Below are positions 1-14,523 of a stretch of DNA of 64,000 nucleotides, one piece after another. Below the pieces are notes generated by a model. The model was not told where the DNA came from and ran no database searches. It saw nothing but the letters and a program-made list of their open reading frames with translations. Position 1 is the stretch's first letter, and the number at the start of each line of letters is the position of its first letter. Both the position numbers and the translations under genes were made by a program. Location: assembly GCA_019321725.1 (NCBI GenBank), contig CM033123.1, forward strand, positions 310,001 through 374,000. Direction: 5' to 3'. Source of the DNA: Paulownia fortunei (Eukaryota > Streptophyta > Magnoliopsida > Lamiales > Paulowniaceae).

Positions 1-670
1 TATATAACAGTTTAATATGACAATATTTTTTATCACATGTAAAACACGTGAACTTTTCTATAAATTTAAAATATGAGATCAGTTTAAGGTTAAATATTAT
101 CTATTCATGCAAATTATATGACTTACTAAATATTCAATTTTCAATCAACATTTGTGTTCATGAAAACTAAATATTCAATTTTCAATTAACATTTGTGTTC
201 ATGAAACACATGTACTTTTATAATAACGAGTTGGGTGTTAAAAGTCCATGTTCATGAAAATTTATATTAAATCTCAATCCATGACTACATCTAATTCAAT
301 AATATAAAAATAACTCTAGATTCCAATCAGAAGTTGGTACCCAATAATTCTCATTTTTTCATAATTCTAGCACTAATCCTCCTTTTAAAGAGAAAAAACA
401 TGCTTAATTCAAGGTATTATATTTGCTTGCTTGCATTTTCTTTCAAGTATTTATGTCCAATTCATTCTATCACTATTTTCCACAATCATATTTTTATTTT
501 TAATTTCTTAGTTTAATTATAAGTATTTTACATCTAATCTTTTTTCCGTGTAGGATTTTATTTCCTAATTCCACAGAGAAAAATTTAATTTAAATTTTCA
601 AACCGCTACTGAAATATTTACACAGTTTTATTTTCCTAATCCTAATCGAATTAACCAACACAACTCTCCC
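1..670. other. Upstream intergenic region
   Basis: AT-rich sequence upstream of the PP2C gene. It contains a 41-bp tandem duplication (125-165 and 166-206, one mismatch) and no convincing coding sequence. The small open frame at 334-516 is rich in F, I and L, as expected for translated AT-rich spacer, and I do not call it. Confidence 0.6.
125..206. repeat. 41-bp tandem duplication
   Basis: Two adjacent copies of a 41-base unit beginning actaaatattcaattttcaa. They differ by one base (tcaac versus ttaac), so the duplication is recent. Confidence 0.9.
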
Positions 671-677
671 TATAAAA
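671..677 (+). promoter_or_regulatory. TATA box of the PP2C gene
   Basis: TATAAAA follows a CT-rich stretch and is followed by a pyrimidine-rich leader (ctttctctttcttc). It lies 190 bases before the proposed start codon, which would give a 5' leader of roughly 160 bases. Confidence 0.6.
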
Positions 678-837
678 GTTAGAAGCCCCTCACCACCCCC
701 ACCTCCACCCGCGGTCACCCCTTCTAACTTTCTCTTTCTTCACACACCAGAATATTTTCGTCTTTCTCAAAAATCGCTCGGCAATATTCAGAAGCTCTTC
801 ATTTTATTAGTGCGCTCTCAGATTCGATTTTCGTCGG

Positions 838-882
838 ATGTGCTTAAGAGAAAAGCAATTATGTTGGCAGAAGCAGAGGTGA
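838..882 (+). other. Upstream ORF overlapping the PP2C start
   Basis: The first ATG after the TATA box (838) opens a 14-codon frame that ends at TGA 880-882, past the main ATG at 861. Its context is weak (C at -3), while the main ATG has A at -3. If translated it would compete with the main start, and leaky scanning would be needed. Confidence 0.55.
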
Positions 883-2719
883 TGTGTCCGCAAACCGTCG
901 CCGTTGAGTACCTTTGCATTCCGTCGCCGGCGGCGGCGAAGATCGAAGCCGATTTCTTCGACGTGTCATCGGTGGCTACTGCTACTCCGATTGATTCGCC
1001 GGTGTTTCGTACGTCAGAATCGGCGGTCTCCTTCGAACTCTCTCGCTCTGAATCGGTGTGCATCGAATTTTTGCGGTTTTTCCCTAATCTATTTTTCTAT
1101 TTTTTTTAGTTCTTGGTTTCTTGATTTATATAAATGTATTTTTGAGAAAAAGGGTTTTTTATTTGATTCGTGTAATGGTAGTTTGTTTTGGATTTTGTTA
1201 TTTTCTTGTTCTATCACTGCTTGTGAAACTAGGGTTTTTTTTTTTTTTCCTTATCCTATTTTGCGTGTAAATAACCTTCTGTTTATTCTTTGTGTAAAAA
1301 TTAATGGGTTTTTTAACTGTTGCCTGTATATGTTTGCGTTGACGCATGTGCGTTTCTATTTAGTTCTACTGATTGAGTTAAGTGTTGGGCGGTTTGCCTT
1401 TTGCTGAATAAACTATTTTGGACTTAAGAATTGTAGTGTTAAGCTCAAAATCATGATAAGGTGGGTTAATTTGTGATGCTAATGTAAATTTTGACTTGGA
1501 ATGTAAAAGCTGAAGCAGAAAAACTTGCATCTAATTTTCATATGAAAGGTTTGATATATATGCTGAATTGAACTAAAGCTTTACTGTCTTCATGTGGATA
1601 TTTTAATTGCTGTTTTATTTTAATTAGTTTACGTCTAGCTCTTCCAACTTAGGTTTACTTTTGTGGTCTTGATATGTATTTCATTGTTGCAGTCTAACAC
1701 AATTTTGTTCTTTTCGCCAGGCTCTGAGCTGCTCAACAAGTATTCAGACTGCGACTGTATTAGAGACTCTGAGCAGCAAGTTTGCTCCAAGAATTCGTTC
1801 AGGTAGCCACACTGATATTGGGCCTCGCAGTTCCAATGAGGATCAACACATTCGGATTGATGATCTATCTACCCACTTGGGTTCCCTCTATAGTTGGTCC
1901 CAACCAAGTTCTTTTTATGCTGTTTTTGATGGACACGGCGGCCCTGATGCAGCAGCTTATGTGAAGAATAATGCCATGAGATTTTTCTTTGAGGAAGCTG
2001 AATTGCCTCAAATATCTGATATTGACGAAAAATTCCTGCAAGATTTGGAGAGTTCTCATCGCAGGTCATTTTTACTAGCCGATCGAGCCTTGGCTGATGA
2101 ACAAAGTTGTGTTGATTCTTATTGTGGAACAACAGCACTAATTGCATTGCTTCTTGGAAGGCATCTACTTATAGCAAATGCTGGAGACTGTCGGGCAGTT
2201 CTTTGTAGGAAAGGAGATGCAGTTCAGTTATCTCAAGATCATAGACCCTCTTGTCCAATGGAACGAAAGAGGGTTGAGGATTTGGGTGGTAAGGTTGAAT
2301 ATGGATACCTAAACGGTGAACTTGCTGTTACTCGAGCCCTTGGAGACTGGTATATGAAACTCCCATTTGGTTCTGCATCACCCCTCACTGCAGAGCCAGA
2401 AGTTCTACGTACTTTGTTGACTGAGGATGATGAATTCCTGATAATTGGATGTGATGGGATTTGGGATGTTATGTCTAACTGGGAAGCAGTTGGCTTGGTT
2501 CGCCGTCAGCTTAGGCATCACAGTGATCCGCAACTGTGTGCTAGAGAGCTCATCAACCAAGCATTAAGGCGGGATACATGTGACAACCTCACAGCCATTG
2601 TCGTTTGCTTCTCTTCCCCTGAGACTCAAGATTCAGTTCCTTCTCGAAGACCAAGATTGAGATGCTGCACCTCTGAGGAGGCACGGAACAAGTTTCAGAG
2701 CTTACTAGAAGGCAATTGA
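861..2719 (+). CDS. PP2C-type Ser/Thr protein phosphatase (plant PP2C 49/13-like)
   Basis: A metal-dependent (Mg/Mn) protein Ser/Thr phosphatase of the plant PP2C (PPM) family. Exons are 861-1055 and 1721-2719. Both junctions are phase 0 with GT and AG, giving 397 residues. The N-terminal 85 residues are variable. The catalytic domain follows, with the RSSNED metal-binding motif (about 102-106), DGHGG (135-139), NAGDCRAV (about 218), GCDGIWD (about 308-314) and CDNLTA (about 352). These supply the aspartates that bind the two metal ions, so the enzyme looks active. No signal peptide or membrane segment is evident. The start at 861 gives an N terminus (MLAEAEVMC) like that of Arabidopsis PP2C 49/13-type proteins, a subgroup assignment made from memory. 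Met8 (882) is an alternative start. The family acts in stress and hormone signalling, but the substrate cannot be read from sequence. Confidence 0.93.
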
Positions 2720-6822
<4,103 letters not shown>

Positions 6823-8781
6823 AAAAGGCACCATGTAATCTTGTTATTTTATTGAGTTTGGGTTAATTTTTTAGTTTTTCAGACTGAGTAGCATAGTTTT
6901 TTGTCAGTCCCTTCCTTGCTCAAGTTGATCAAGTGGTTGAACAAAGATTTGCTTCTTCTTCCTCCCTTTCCATTTGGGATATTACTGTACTTGAATTAAA
7001 TGCTCTTCTCATGACAATGTGAGTAATAACATCATGAACAGTGTACATTGAGCTTATATACGTATATGGATTTGTGATTTTCACATCCCTGAGATGAATT
7101 TTACCTCAGGTGAGGAATTAAATATTATTTTCTGTCAAATGCACTCTTTAAGTTTTTGAGTTCTTATGTTTGTTTTCCGTGATTTGTGAAACTTTAAAAA
7201 GTATTGAGCCTTTTTGAAATGGATTCTGTGCGCATATATTTGTGCTCGTTGTATGTTCTCTATTGTCTTGATCTCTTGTTCAAGAAATCAGGAGTGTCTT
7301 TCTATCCTAGATAGCCCCCTCCCCATTAGCCCAAAAAGTGGGAGGGGAGAAAGGGCATACTCTCCCTAGAAAACGTAGCTAGTCAAGCGGCTGACTTCCT
7401 AGTCGGAGGTAAGAAACGCTAATAAGATGTTTTTTCCAGTGTGCATATTTTTGTGATCATTATATGTGCTAAGCTGTCTGGGTGTAGGCCTGTAAATGGG
7501 AAAGTCTCGACTCTTCAGTAGTCCATGCCCGCATTGGACCCGTTTAATCGCATTGGACCCTTTTAATTGGGTTAATTGGGTGGGTAGATGGGTCTAAGGG
7601 CTCAGTCTAAGCCTTATCTGGTAAACTTTATATAGTTCTAACAAGCCACGTTAGGTCCACTTAATTGGGTCAATAGTTGGGTCTACGGATTGGGTCTAAG
7701 CCTTATCCACTAAACTTCATAAAGCAGGTCTGGTCTAGGTCTTCATAGTTGGCCAAAACCCAATCAGGGATTATTCCACCATTATTTAATTTTTATTTTT
7801 TAACTAATCACACCATTGATCATTTGATCTCAATAAATCAACAGTCTAGATTACCAATTTTATAAAAGGATACAAAACAAATTCTGTAGCCGGATCAGGA
7901 ATCTTTTGAAGGAGATGGTAATACAAAATATTCTAGTAAGAATGAGGATTCTTTTGAAGAATATGTGTTCACAGTCAATAACTAAATATTTTTATACATG
8001 CATAAAAAGCGAAATTAAAATCAATAAAAGATTAGAATAAGATTTATCAGATTTAGAAATTATATGAAGGCTTTTCAATTTTTATCAGAATTTAAAAAAA
8101 AAAAAACTGACAAGGAGTTAAAAAAAATGGGAATTTCTTTAAGTGGTTCATATTTTCAAGTGTATCTGGTGGCACTTGCATGTTTTTATAATCTGATATG
8201 ATGATAGCAGCAGAATGAGTAATGACACTTGTGCCACTATCATCAGATTTGAGTAATGACATTTGTGCCAGCATCATCAGATTTGAGTAATGACATTTGT
8301 GCCAGCCAAAGGTGCAAAATCCCTCTCAAATGTGGACAGGCTTTAAGATCAGATTGTGCTAAATGGAGCAGATGTCTGCATTCTTTACCAAATCGTGATT
8401 GATTTAGTGAAACTGAAATCCATCACCACCATATCAACCTTTGATTGTGTTGAGGTAATTCCTGATAAAAAGGCAAGATAATCAAGAATTTGAAAGGAAA
8501 CTATTGTGCGTGACAAAAAATCTTGAAATCTTGAAATCTTGAAATATTGGGGATTGCAAATTCCCTATAAGCAAGATTGTGTTTATTTAGATTCCTTCAT
8601 GCCCTTATTTCTTAACAATTCAAAATATTTCATATTCCAATTTCGAGAAATATTTGAATTATAACAAGGCGGGCGACACCAGTCAAGTCATTGCCCATAT
8701 AATCTTGGAAGCCTACCGAAAAAAGTTTAAAAAGAAGTATAGATCCTATCATGTAATGTAATCAGACTTCTTCCTGAAAAC
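6823..8781. other. Intergenic region with degenerate repeats
   Basis: After the LPD 3' UTR the spacer contains a degenerate direct repeat at about 7567-7730. The phrases aattgggt and gggtctaagccttatc recur there, followed by a gtaaactt/ctaaactt block. It also contains the 34-bp tandem repeat listed separately. I see no gene. Confidence 0.55.
8217..8306. repeat. 34-bp tandem repeat, 2.6 copies
   Basis: The unit begins gagtaatgacatttgtgcca and repeats at 8217, 8251 and 8285 (the last partial), with few mismatches. Confidence 0.9.
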
Positions 8782-8789
8782 TATATAAG
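8782..8789 (+). promoter_or_regulatory. TATA box of PMEI-like gene 1
   Basis: TATATAAG lies 75 bases upstream of the ATG at 8857, a normal spacing for a short plant leader. Confidence 0.55.
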
Positions 8790-8856
8790 ATTGCCATTTT
8801 CGCAGTAGGCACTTCACCAGAAGACAAAATAGTTCCAAGTAAGAGGGAGGGGGACA

Positions 8857-9388
8857 ATGCCACTTTCTCTGCATATCTTGTTTCTGTTGGTTCCTCTGTT
8901 ATTTGCACTAGGATGTCTCGCAAATGCAACCACAGATGTGAAAGCATTGGATTTGATCACAAAAACTTGTTCACAAACAACAAACATTTCTTTGTGTTAT
9001 CAGGTTTTAAGTCCAGGTGCTCATCCAGCTGGTGCAAATCTTAGTGATCTAGCAAAAGTCGCGCTTAAACCAACAAAATTCCGCAGCTGCAATAACTAAT
9101 AACCTGATCAATCTGCTATTTAAGCATGAAAAATATCCAAAACTGAGACGGCGATACATATCGTGTTTGAAGGACTATGCTGAGGAGTGGGAGAATTTTC
9201 TCTACTCTGGCAAATATAACTACCTGCCCACAACAGCATTGTCTGTGTCCATTCAGCCTGTTTACTGTGATCAGAATTTTGCACAACCACCTAGTGAGCC
9301 AACTCAACTTAAAGGATCCAGTCAAAAGTTGCAAGATCTTTGTAGCATCATAATGATAATTTCTAATCTTTTATTTGACAACAATTAA
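8857..9388 (+). pseudogene. PMEI-like gene 1, frameshifted
   Basis: First member of a tandem PMEI-like cluster. The first frame (8857-9099) encodes a hydrophobic signal peptide and the N-terminal helical hairpin with its cysteine pair (TCSQTTNISLC), then ends at TAA shortly after KVALKPT. The rest of the domain continues in another frame from about 9075 to 9388. It includes the SCLKDYAEEW helix, a CDQNFAQPPSEPTQL segment and the C-terminal LQDLCSIIMIISNLL signature. A single-base change within aaaccaacaaaattcc (about 9065-9082) would account for the switch. The gene has no introns, like its relatives. It is either a young pseudogene or a one-base consensus error. The sequence shown cannot encode a full inhibitor. 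Confidence 0.75.
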
Positions 9389-9800
9389 AACTTTGTATGA
9401 TTTATTTATATGACCATGTTCAACATGGTTCAGAAATGAAATAGCATCTTGTTCCAAGGGCTGAATAATAGGTAAAAGTTATTTTTCATGAGTGAGTGAG
9501 CCTTAATTTCATTCTGCATTAATTTGACTATCTTGCATTGACTGGATATGGGTAGATGGAAAATTAGGATTTTTGAAGTAAATTGAATTACAAAAAGTTC
9601 TTATTTGGGAAGAAATAATAAAGACTAATTAGAGATTAGTCTAATCCTATTTTCTCCAATGAAATAAATGTGTAGTCTGTTCAAAATTTTGTTACAAGTT
9701 CATAATGGCTATTTGCAGTTTTGCAATCTGGGATGCACATTGACTGGCAAGCAAAACATTTCAAAAGAGGAGGAAAGCTTCAAATCAGATCAAAATCAAG
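9389..9800. other. Spacer between PMEI-like genes 1 and 2
   Basis: About 400 bases of AT-rich sequence that must hold the 3' end of gene 1 and the promoter of gene 2. I recognise no other feature. Confidence 0.5.
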
Positions 9801-10394
9801 ATGGAAATGCCCTTCGCTCTATTTAAATCATTCATCTTATTTTCTTTCATACTCAGCGCTATCATGCTACTAAGGGTCAGTGCAGAAACATCAAATGATT
9901 TGATCTCTGAGGTTTGCAAAAAAACAAGAAACCCGAGGCTGTGTTCACAGGTTCTAAAATCAAATCGTAGAGCTCTTAAGGCCTCTTCTCCCCTTGAACT
10001 TGGGGAAATCTCTATGAACTTGAGCAAATCCAGTGCTCAAGCAACCAAAAACATGATAATTATGTTGGGTCTAAGAACAAGAGACAGGGAACTGAAAGAA
10101 CAATACAAATCATGTGTGATGAATTATGACAGTGCCATATATTACCTTAAGACAGCAAACTGCTACTTGAAAGGTGGTGATTTTGTAAGAGTAGGCAGAT
10201 ACACTGCAGCTGCAATGAATGAGCCAATTTATTGTCGACAAAACTTTGCAAGGCCAGCACTAGCTGAACCAGCAGGTTTTAAAGAAGGGAATGACAAGTT
10301 GGAATGCCTTTGTAGTGTTGTTTTGGTCATTTCTAACCGTTTATCTGGGAGACACTTCTCTTTTCTTGCTGGTGAATACATATCCAAGGATTGA
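9801..10394 (+). CDS. PMEI-like protein (gene 2 of cluster)
   Basis: A single-exon, 197-residue secreted protein of the plant invertase/pectin methylesterase inhibitor family, which forms 1:1 complexes with its enzyme in the apoplast. A signal peptide occupies about residues 1-28 (ending near VSAE). The mature part starts with SNDLISEVCKKTRNPRLC, the cysteine pair of the N-terminal hairpin. A four-helix-bundle region with SCVMNY and YCRQNF follows, then the C-terminal LECLCSVVLVISNRLSG signature. The EVCKKTRNPRLC segment and the C-terminal motif resemble pectinesterase inhibitors more than invertase inhibitors, but family members cannot be assigned to one target by sequence. About 16 residues continue beyond the usual C terminus. 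Confidence 0.88.
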   Translation: MEMPFALFKSFILFSFILSAIMLLRVSAETSNDLISEVCKKTRNPRLCSQVLKSNRRALKASSPLELGEISMNLSKSSAQATKNMIIMLGLRTRDRELKEQYKSCVMNYDSAIYYLKTANCYLKGGDFVRVGRYTAAAMNEPIYCRQNFARPALAEPAGFKEGNDKLECLCSVVLVISNRLSGRHFSFLAGEYISKD

Positions 10395-10497
10395 ACTCAA
10401 AGTTAAACAAGCATATGACAAGTTGGATTTTCTTTGTAGAATTTCTTTGGTTATTTATCAAGGATGTGACTTAGAAATAAAGCATTGGCTTCACTAA
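10393..10497 (+). pseudogene. Orphan 3' fragment of a PMEI-like gene
   Basis: In a different frame from gene 2 and starting as gene 2 ends, this segment encodes ELKVKQAYDKLDFLCRISL and a following short tail. It aligns with the C-terminal ELKQENEKLKCLCSVSLVIS of gene 3 and with the equivalent part of gene 2. It has no upstream domain, so it looks like the 3' remnant of a lost or partly duplicated paralogue. Confidence 0.7.
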
Positions 10498-10972
10498 AAT
10501 ATCAGATATAAACTAAATCTGTGGAACTCAATATAAAATCAGCACCAGTTTGTAGCCATGATAATGAATATTATGCTGTAGCCACTGGTTTTCCACCTTG
10601 ATGATTCCACCATAAGACATTTTTGCAAAAGTTGCATGTCAAATTTAGAACTGAACAAAAAGAATAGTTGAACAATAATGGCTCTTTGCCAATTAGCATT
10701 TTCAGATAACAACTTGCCATTACCCTTTTTCTTCAGAACTTGTTCGGGAGAAAATTCTTTTATGGGAAAGAAATGTACAGATTAGGCTATGGAGATGAGC
10801 CCCATTTTCCCAATTAAAAGCACAGTAAAATCTATTCAAATCATTAGCTATATAGTAGCCTTTTTTTCCCTACTTTAGCAATTGGAGACATCATGCAAAA
10901 GCTATTTAAGATTTGGAACTACAAGCACCATACTTCACCTGAGGAGCAACTGTTCCAGATAAAAAAAGCAAT
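10498..10972. other. Spacer between PMEI-like genes 2 and 3
   Basis: AT-rich spacer. The sequence before gene 3 includes a weak TATA-like tatttaag near 10905. I see no other feature. Confidence 0.45.
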
Positions 10973-11542
10973 ATGGAAATGCGCTTTGCTTCTACATCTA
11001 AATCAACACTTGCGCTTATTTCTTTTCTGATATCTATACTCAGTAGCAATATCGTCACCTATCAAAAATTCTGTGCAACTGCATCAAATGATCTTATCAA
11101 TGATATCTGCCAGAGAATAAAAAATCCTCTGTGCTCAAAGATTCTGAAATCTGATCGTAGGGCTCGCCAAGCTTCTTCCATTCGTGTCCTTGGAGAAATC
11201 TCTTTGGACATGGCAAGAGCCTGCGCCGACTCAACTGCCATATTGCTCCATTCACTTGAAAGAACAAGAAATCGTCAACTACGACAAAAGTATGGGAATT
11301 GTTGGGTATATTACGCATTTGTCTATAATTACCTGAACCAAGCAAAACACAGCTTCAGAAGTAGTGATTTTGGTGGTGTGAGCAAAAACATAGGAGCTGT
11401 TTTGAAGGAACTAAATTCTTGTGAACAGCAATTTCAACGACCGCCTGTTGAAACGAAGGAACTTAAACAAGAAAATGAAAAGTTGAAATGCCTTTGTAGT
11501 GTTTCTTTGGTTATATCAAATCATCTGTCGGCAAATCGATGA
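10973..11542 (+). CDS. PMEI-like protein (gene 3 of cluster)
   Basis: Single-exon gene for a 189-residue secreted inhibitor-like protein. The signal peptide covers about residues 1-38, after which TASNDLINDICQRIKNPLC begins the domain. The cysteine pair is spaced one residue closer than in gene 2. Helical segments follow with NCWVYY, then CEQQFQRPPVETKELK and the C-terminal KLKCLCSVSLVISNHLSANR. It is closest to gene 2: both start MEM(P/R)FA and share KS(N/D)RRA and LGEIS segments, so the two probably arose by tandem duplication. The target (pectin methylesterase or invertase) is not determined by sequence. Confidence 0.88.
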   Translation: MEMRFASTSKSTLALISFLISILSSNIVTYQKFCATASNDLINDICQRIKNPLCSKILKSDRRARQASSIRVLGEISLDMARACADSTAILLHSLERTRNRQLRQKYGNCWVYYAFVYNYLNQAKHSFRSSDFGGVSKNIGAVLKELNSCEQQFQRPPVETKELKQENEKLKCLCSVSLVISNHLSANR

Positions 11543-12761
11543 ATACATACAAAAGAAATGATCTCTCATACATATAATTAGAATGATGGTAGATGAAGTG
11601 CAATTAGTATCATATATATATGTATATATGTAAAAAAATATATGGAATTCAAAAGAAAACAGAAAGTTGGTTTGGTTTTCTGTAACAAATAATGAATATT
11701 TTATATCTGTTTTTATGGATTGTTACTGAGCTAACTTTCACCTATCCGCAAACAGTATGGTTCTGAACATTTCCTCATCTTTTTAATACCCTATAGAAAC
11801 TATCACCCCAGTGAACTGGCATCAAACTGAAGGACGTCTTTGCAGAAACTCGAAGCTAAAAGTTCTCAAAGTGGCAGTGTTTTTTGAATTTGTTACTTGA
11901 AACTAAGTTTAGTCTTAGGCTTTTTTGGATATGAATCTAAATTGTTATCCTTTCTTGCGGTCCTATTCCTACAACTCGAGTAATCACTAATATTTTTCCT
12001 TCCATTTAATCAAAACAGTAGTTCCAATAATGATAATGATGATGATGCCATTGATAGCAAACTCCTCAATCATAAGGGTGGATGGATGAATAATCTCAAG
12101 TAAATATATGGAAATCTGTAAAAATTGTAAAGACTATGGATGTAAGTCTGATTTTCCCAAGAAAATGCAAAATAAGAGTATCACATAACCAAAGCAATAT
12201 GGATCGCAAGTTTCATTATAACTTTTTCCCATATCATCACTTTGAGACATCACCTTAGAAGACCAATATTGTTTGATTTTCTTAAGAAATCCTCAACTGA
12301 AAGAAGGACAGAGGATATCAGTTGGCCTTACCAAGTATCATTGATGACAAAAGAAACTTCGATGAAGGTGACTTTGAAGTGACAAGATTTGTTAAGTACT
12401 TGCTTCTCATCATACTGAATGTGTCAACAGCAATTCGCACAGCCAGGGAAGAAGGTTAAACAAGTAAATGAATGTAGTAGACGTTTATGACATTGGTTTT
12501 ACTATAATCAAAGAGTTGGGTGATCTGCATCCAGCACAATTCTAACTAATCTTGGAAAGTTTTACAATCTCAGCTAAATTATGGAGATATTCAGCATATT
12601 TTTAATAAATCAGTTCTGAATTAGGCTGTAAAAATCTGGCCATAGCTATGGACTAAATCTCCACATTATTATTGTAATCTTATTTTTGACATTTGGAGAA
12701 TAAACAAAGATCTTTGAGCATAGATTGTAACCTGTCCTGTGCAGGGTACTAAACATGTTCT
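11543..12761. other. Long spacer between PMEI-like genes 3 and 4
   Basis: About 1.2 kb without a recognisable gene. It begins with a tatatatatgtatata-type AT stretch (about 11612-11630). A short codon-like stretch ending at a stop near 12460 matches no family I know and is not called. Confidence 0.5.
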
Positions 12762-12769
12762 TATAAATA
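12762..12769 (+). promoter_or_regulatory. TATA box of PMEI-like gene 4
   Basis: TATAAATA lies 68 bases before the ATG at 12830. It overlaps the non-ATG codons that extend the frame upstream, which supports starting the protein at 12830. Confidence 0.65.
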
Positions 12770-12829
12770 TTGCCATCTTTCTCTCATCATTCCACAGAAA
12801 TAAAAAAAAGCGTTAGCAAGACAAGAAAA

Positions 12830-13378
12830 ATGGCATTTTCGTTTCACAACCTGTTTCATTTCATTTCGCTGTTACTACCTGTTCTTTGCAGCTGCGTTGA
12901 ATCATCAGAGACAGATGTGAAAGCTTCTGGTTTGATCAATGAAATCTGCCCCAAAACACGGAATCCCACTTTATGTTTTCAGGTTTTGGGATCCGGTCAT
13001 AACGTAAACCTTCGTGATCTAGGCCAGACATCAGTTGAATCAGCACAAGATTCTGGCATTTTAGCATCGGACACAATTCACGTGCTTATCGTGCAGGAAA
13101 AAAATCCTTTGTTGATAGAGAGATATCGATTGTGTTCAGGGAATTATGCTCGTGCCAACAGTTATGTCGCTCAATCAAGGCTTCATTTGAAGTCTGGTAG
13201 GTATCAAAATTTACCTTCTCAAGCATCTGCTGCCTTAACAGAAGCCTCAGCCTGTGACAAACAATTTGTGCAGCCTCCAAGTGAACCAGCTCAGCTCAAA
13301 GAGGCCTCCAAGAATTTTCAAGATGTTTGCAGCATTCTTTCGGTCATTTCAAAGAAATTAGCAGGACAAAAAGTATAG
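12830..13378 (+). CDS. PMEI-like protein (gene 4 of cluster)
   Basis: Single-exon gene for a 182-residue secreted inhibitor-like protein, the best preserved of the cluster. The signal peptide covers about residues 1-24 (ending CSCVES). The domain opens with SGLINEICPKTRNPTLCFQVL, close to characterised pectin methylesterase inhibitors in its ICPKTRNPTLC segment. It continues with the RYRLCSGNYARANSYVAQS helix, an ACDKQFVQPPSEPAQLKEAS segment and the C-terminal FQDVCSILSVISKKL signature. All four family cysteines are present. The open frame runs upstream to 12770, but only through non-ATG codons that overlap the TATA box. Confidence 0.92.
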   Translation: MAFSFHNLFHFISLLLPVLCSCVESSETDVKASGLINEICPKTRNPTLCFQVLGSGHNVNLRDLGQTSVESAQDSGILASDTIHVLIVQEKNPLLIERYRLCSGNYARANSYVAQSRLHLKSGRYQNLPSQASAALTEASACDKQFVQPPSEPAQLKEASKNFQDVCSILSVISKKLAGQKV

Positions 13379-13932
13379 TTTGTTTTGTTCATATATATGC
13401 TCCAAACTTGATAAAAGTGAATTGCTTTGTACATCCAATCTTACAAAGACATTCAATTTCACAATGAATCAACTAAAATTAATGGTTCAATCCTATCTCG
13501 GATTATCTGCCAAATAGCAAGTGCAGTAAATTTGTAGATTGTAGATAATGGACAATAAATTTTATTAATTTGATTAGCTCATGAAAGAAACTTTCATTTT
13601 TATTTATGCATCTCCTCCTCAAAGTCTCAAGCCACTGAAGAATGAATAAAATGCAAAGTGTCCACTAAATGCATTTGATTGCTAATTTTAAGGAAAAAAT
13701 AATTCACATTTTCAACAATATTTTGCATATTTTGTCCCCATAATCTACAAGAATATATTGGAAATTTCTAATATGTGCCTATACATATGAGAGTGTTTTC
13801 GCTAGGCACTCCCCAACAATTTGCAGGTCAATTTGATTCGTGGTTTGTGTGTTTCAAGATTAAATTGTTCAATCTAGAGTTCTTAGGTGTTAGTTGAAAT
13901 TTTTGGCATCATCAACTTCCATCCCAAGAAAC
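13379..13932. other. Spacer between PMEI-like genes 4 and 5
   Basis: AT-rich spacer with no recognisable gene. Its end shares promoter sequence with the spacer before gene 6. Confidence 0.5.
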
Positions 13933-13939
13933 TATAAAA
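13933..13939 (+). promoter_or_regulatory. TATA box of PMEI-like gene 5
   Basis: TATAAAA lies in the context cccaagaaactataaaact, 79 bases before the ATG at 14012. Almost the same sequence precedes gene 6. Confidence 0.6.
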
Positions 13940-14011
13940 CTAAGGCCCTGTTTCACTATGATATATCTGTCATAGCACTGTTCTCTTAAAGAAAATGGGG
14001 GAGATTGAAAA

Positions 14012-14523
14012 ATGAGCATTTTTTTTTTTTCACATAACTTATTTCTTTTGGCTTTAGTTTCAGCTACATTTCTGTGCAGCTGCAGCAGCCTCACATCCAC
14101 CAGAGCAGATGCAAAACCATCTGACTTGATCACTAATATTTGCTCTGAGACGCAAAATGCTACTTACTGTCTGAAATTTCTAGCAGGATATAATCGTTTC
14201 TGGCATAACTCTTCAAGAACTGGCTCTAGGCATAATTCAAGATACAACACTTGTGGTATTTTCAGCAAAGGACACTATTCATGCTGGAGGCTTAGAAATA
14301 ACAGATCCAGAAGTAAAAGTGCTATACCAAAGATGTGAAGTGCAGTATACTGGCATCCCTTGCCCTAAGGCAGCATGCAGATTGCAATGCGAATTTCACA
14401 CCAACAAACAATGAACCTGGCTTTATCAAAGATCTCAGCAATGTGACCTCAATCATTTATAGCATCATTTTGGTTATGTCAAACGAGTTCTTATATAAAC
14501 CACAATGCACACACAAGAAGTGA
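14012..14523 (+). pseudogene. PMEI-like gene 5, frameshifted and internally deleted
   Basis: Signal peptide plus SDLITNICSETQNATYCLKFL (cysteine pair) are in the first frame. Homology then moves to a second frame from about 14199 (matching the LRDLAQDTIQ region of gene 6). It moves to a third frame from about 14335, ending with LSNVTSIIYSIILVMSNEFL. The first switch is a small indel near 14180-14200. The second coincides with a deletion of about 71 bases relative to gene 6: tactg at about 14349 joins directly to gcatccctt. That removes the helix containing the third conserved cysteine region. The gene cannot encode a complete inhibitor. It is the sister copy of gene 6. Confidence 0.85.

Noticed and set aside
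904..1407. 167-codon open frame overlapping PP2C exon 1 and intron
   Set aside because: It is a shadow of exon 1 in another frame that runs into a T-rich intron (poly-Phe/Leu), not a gene.
8217..8306. Possible CRISPR-like direct repeats
   Set aside because: The units are contiguous with no spacers, so this is a plain tandem repeat in a plant genome.
12340..12460. Codon-like stretch in the spacer between PMEI genes 3 and 4
   Set aside because: It reads as roughly 34 residues with no start, no homology I recognise and stops just upstream. It is too short to call.
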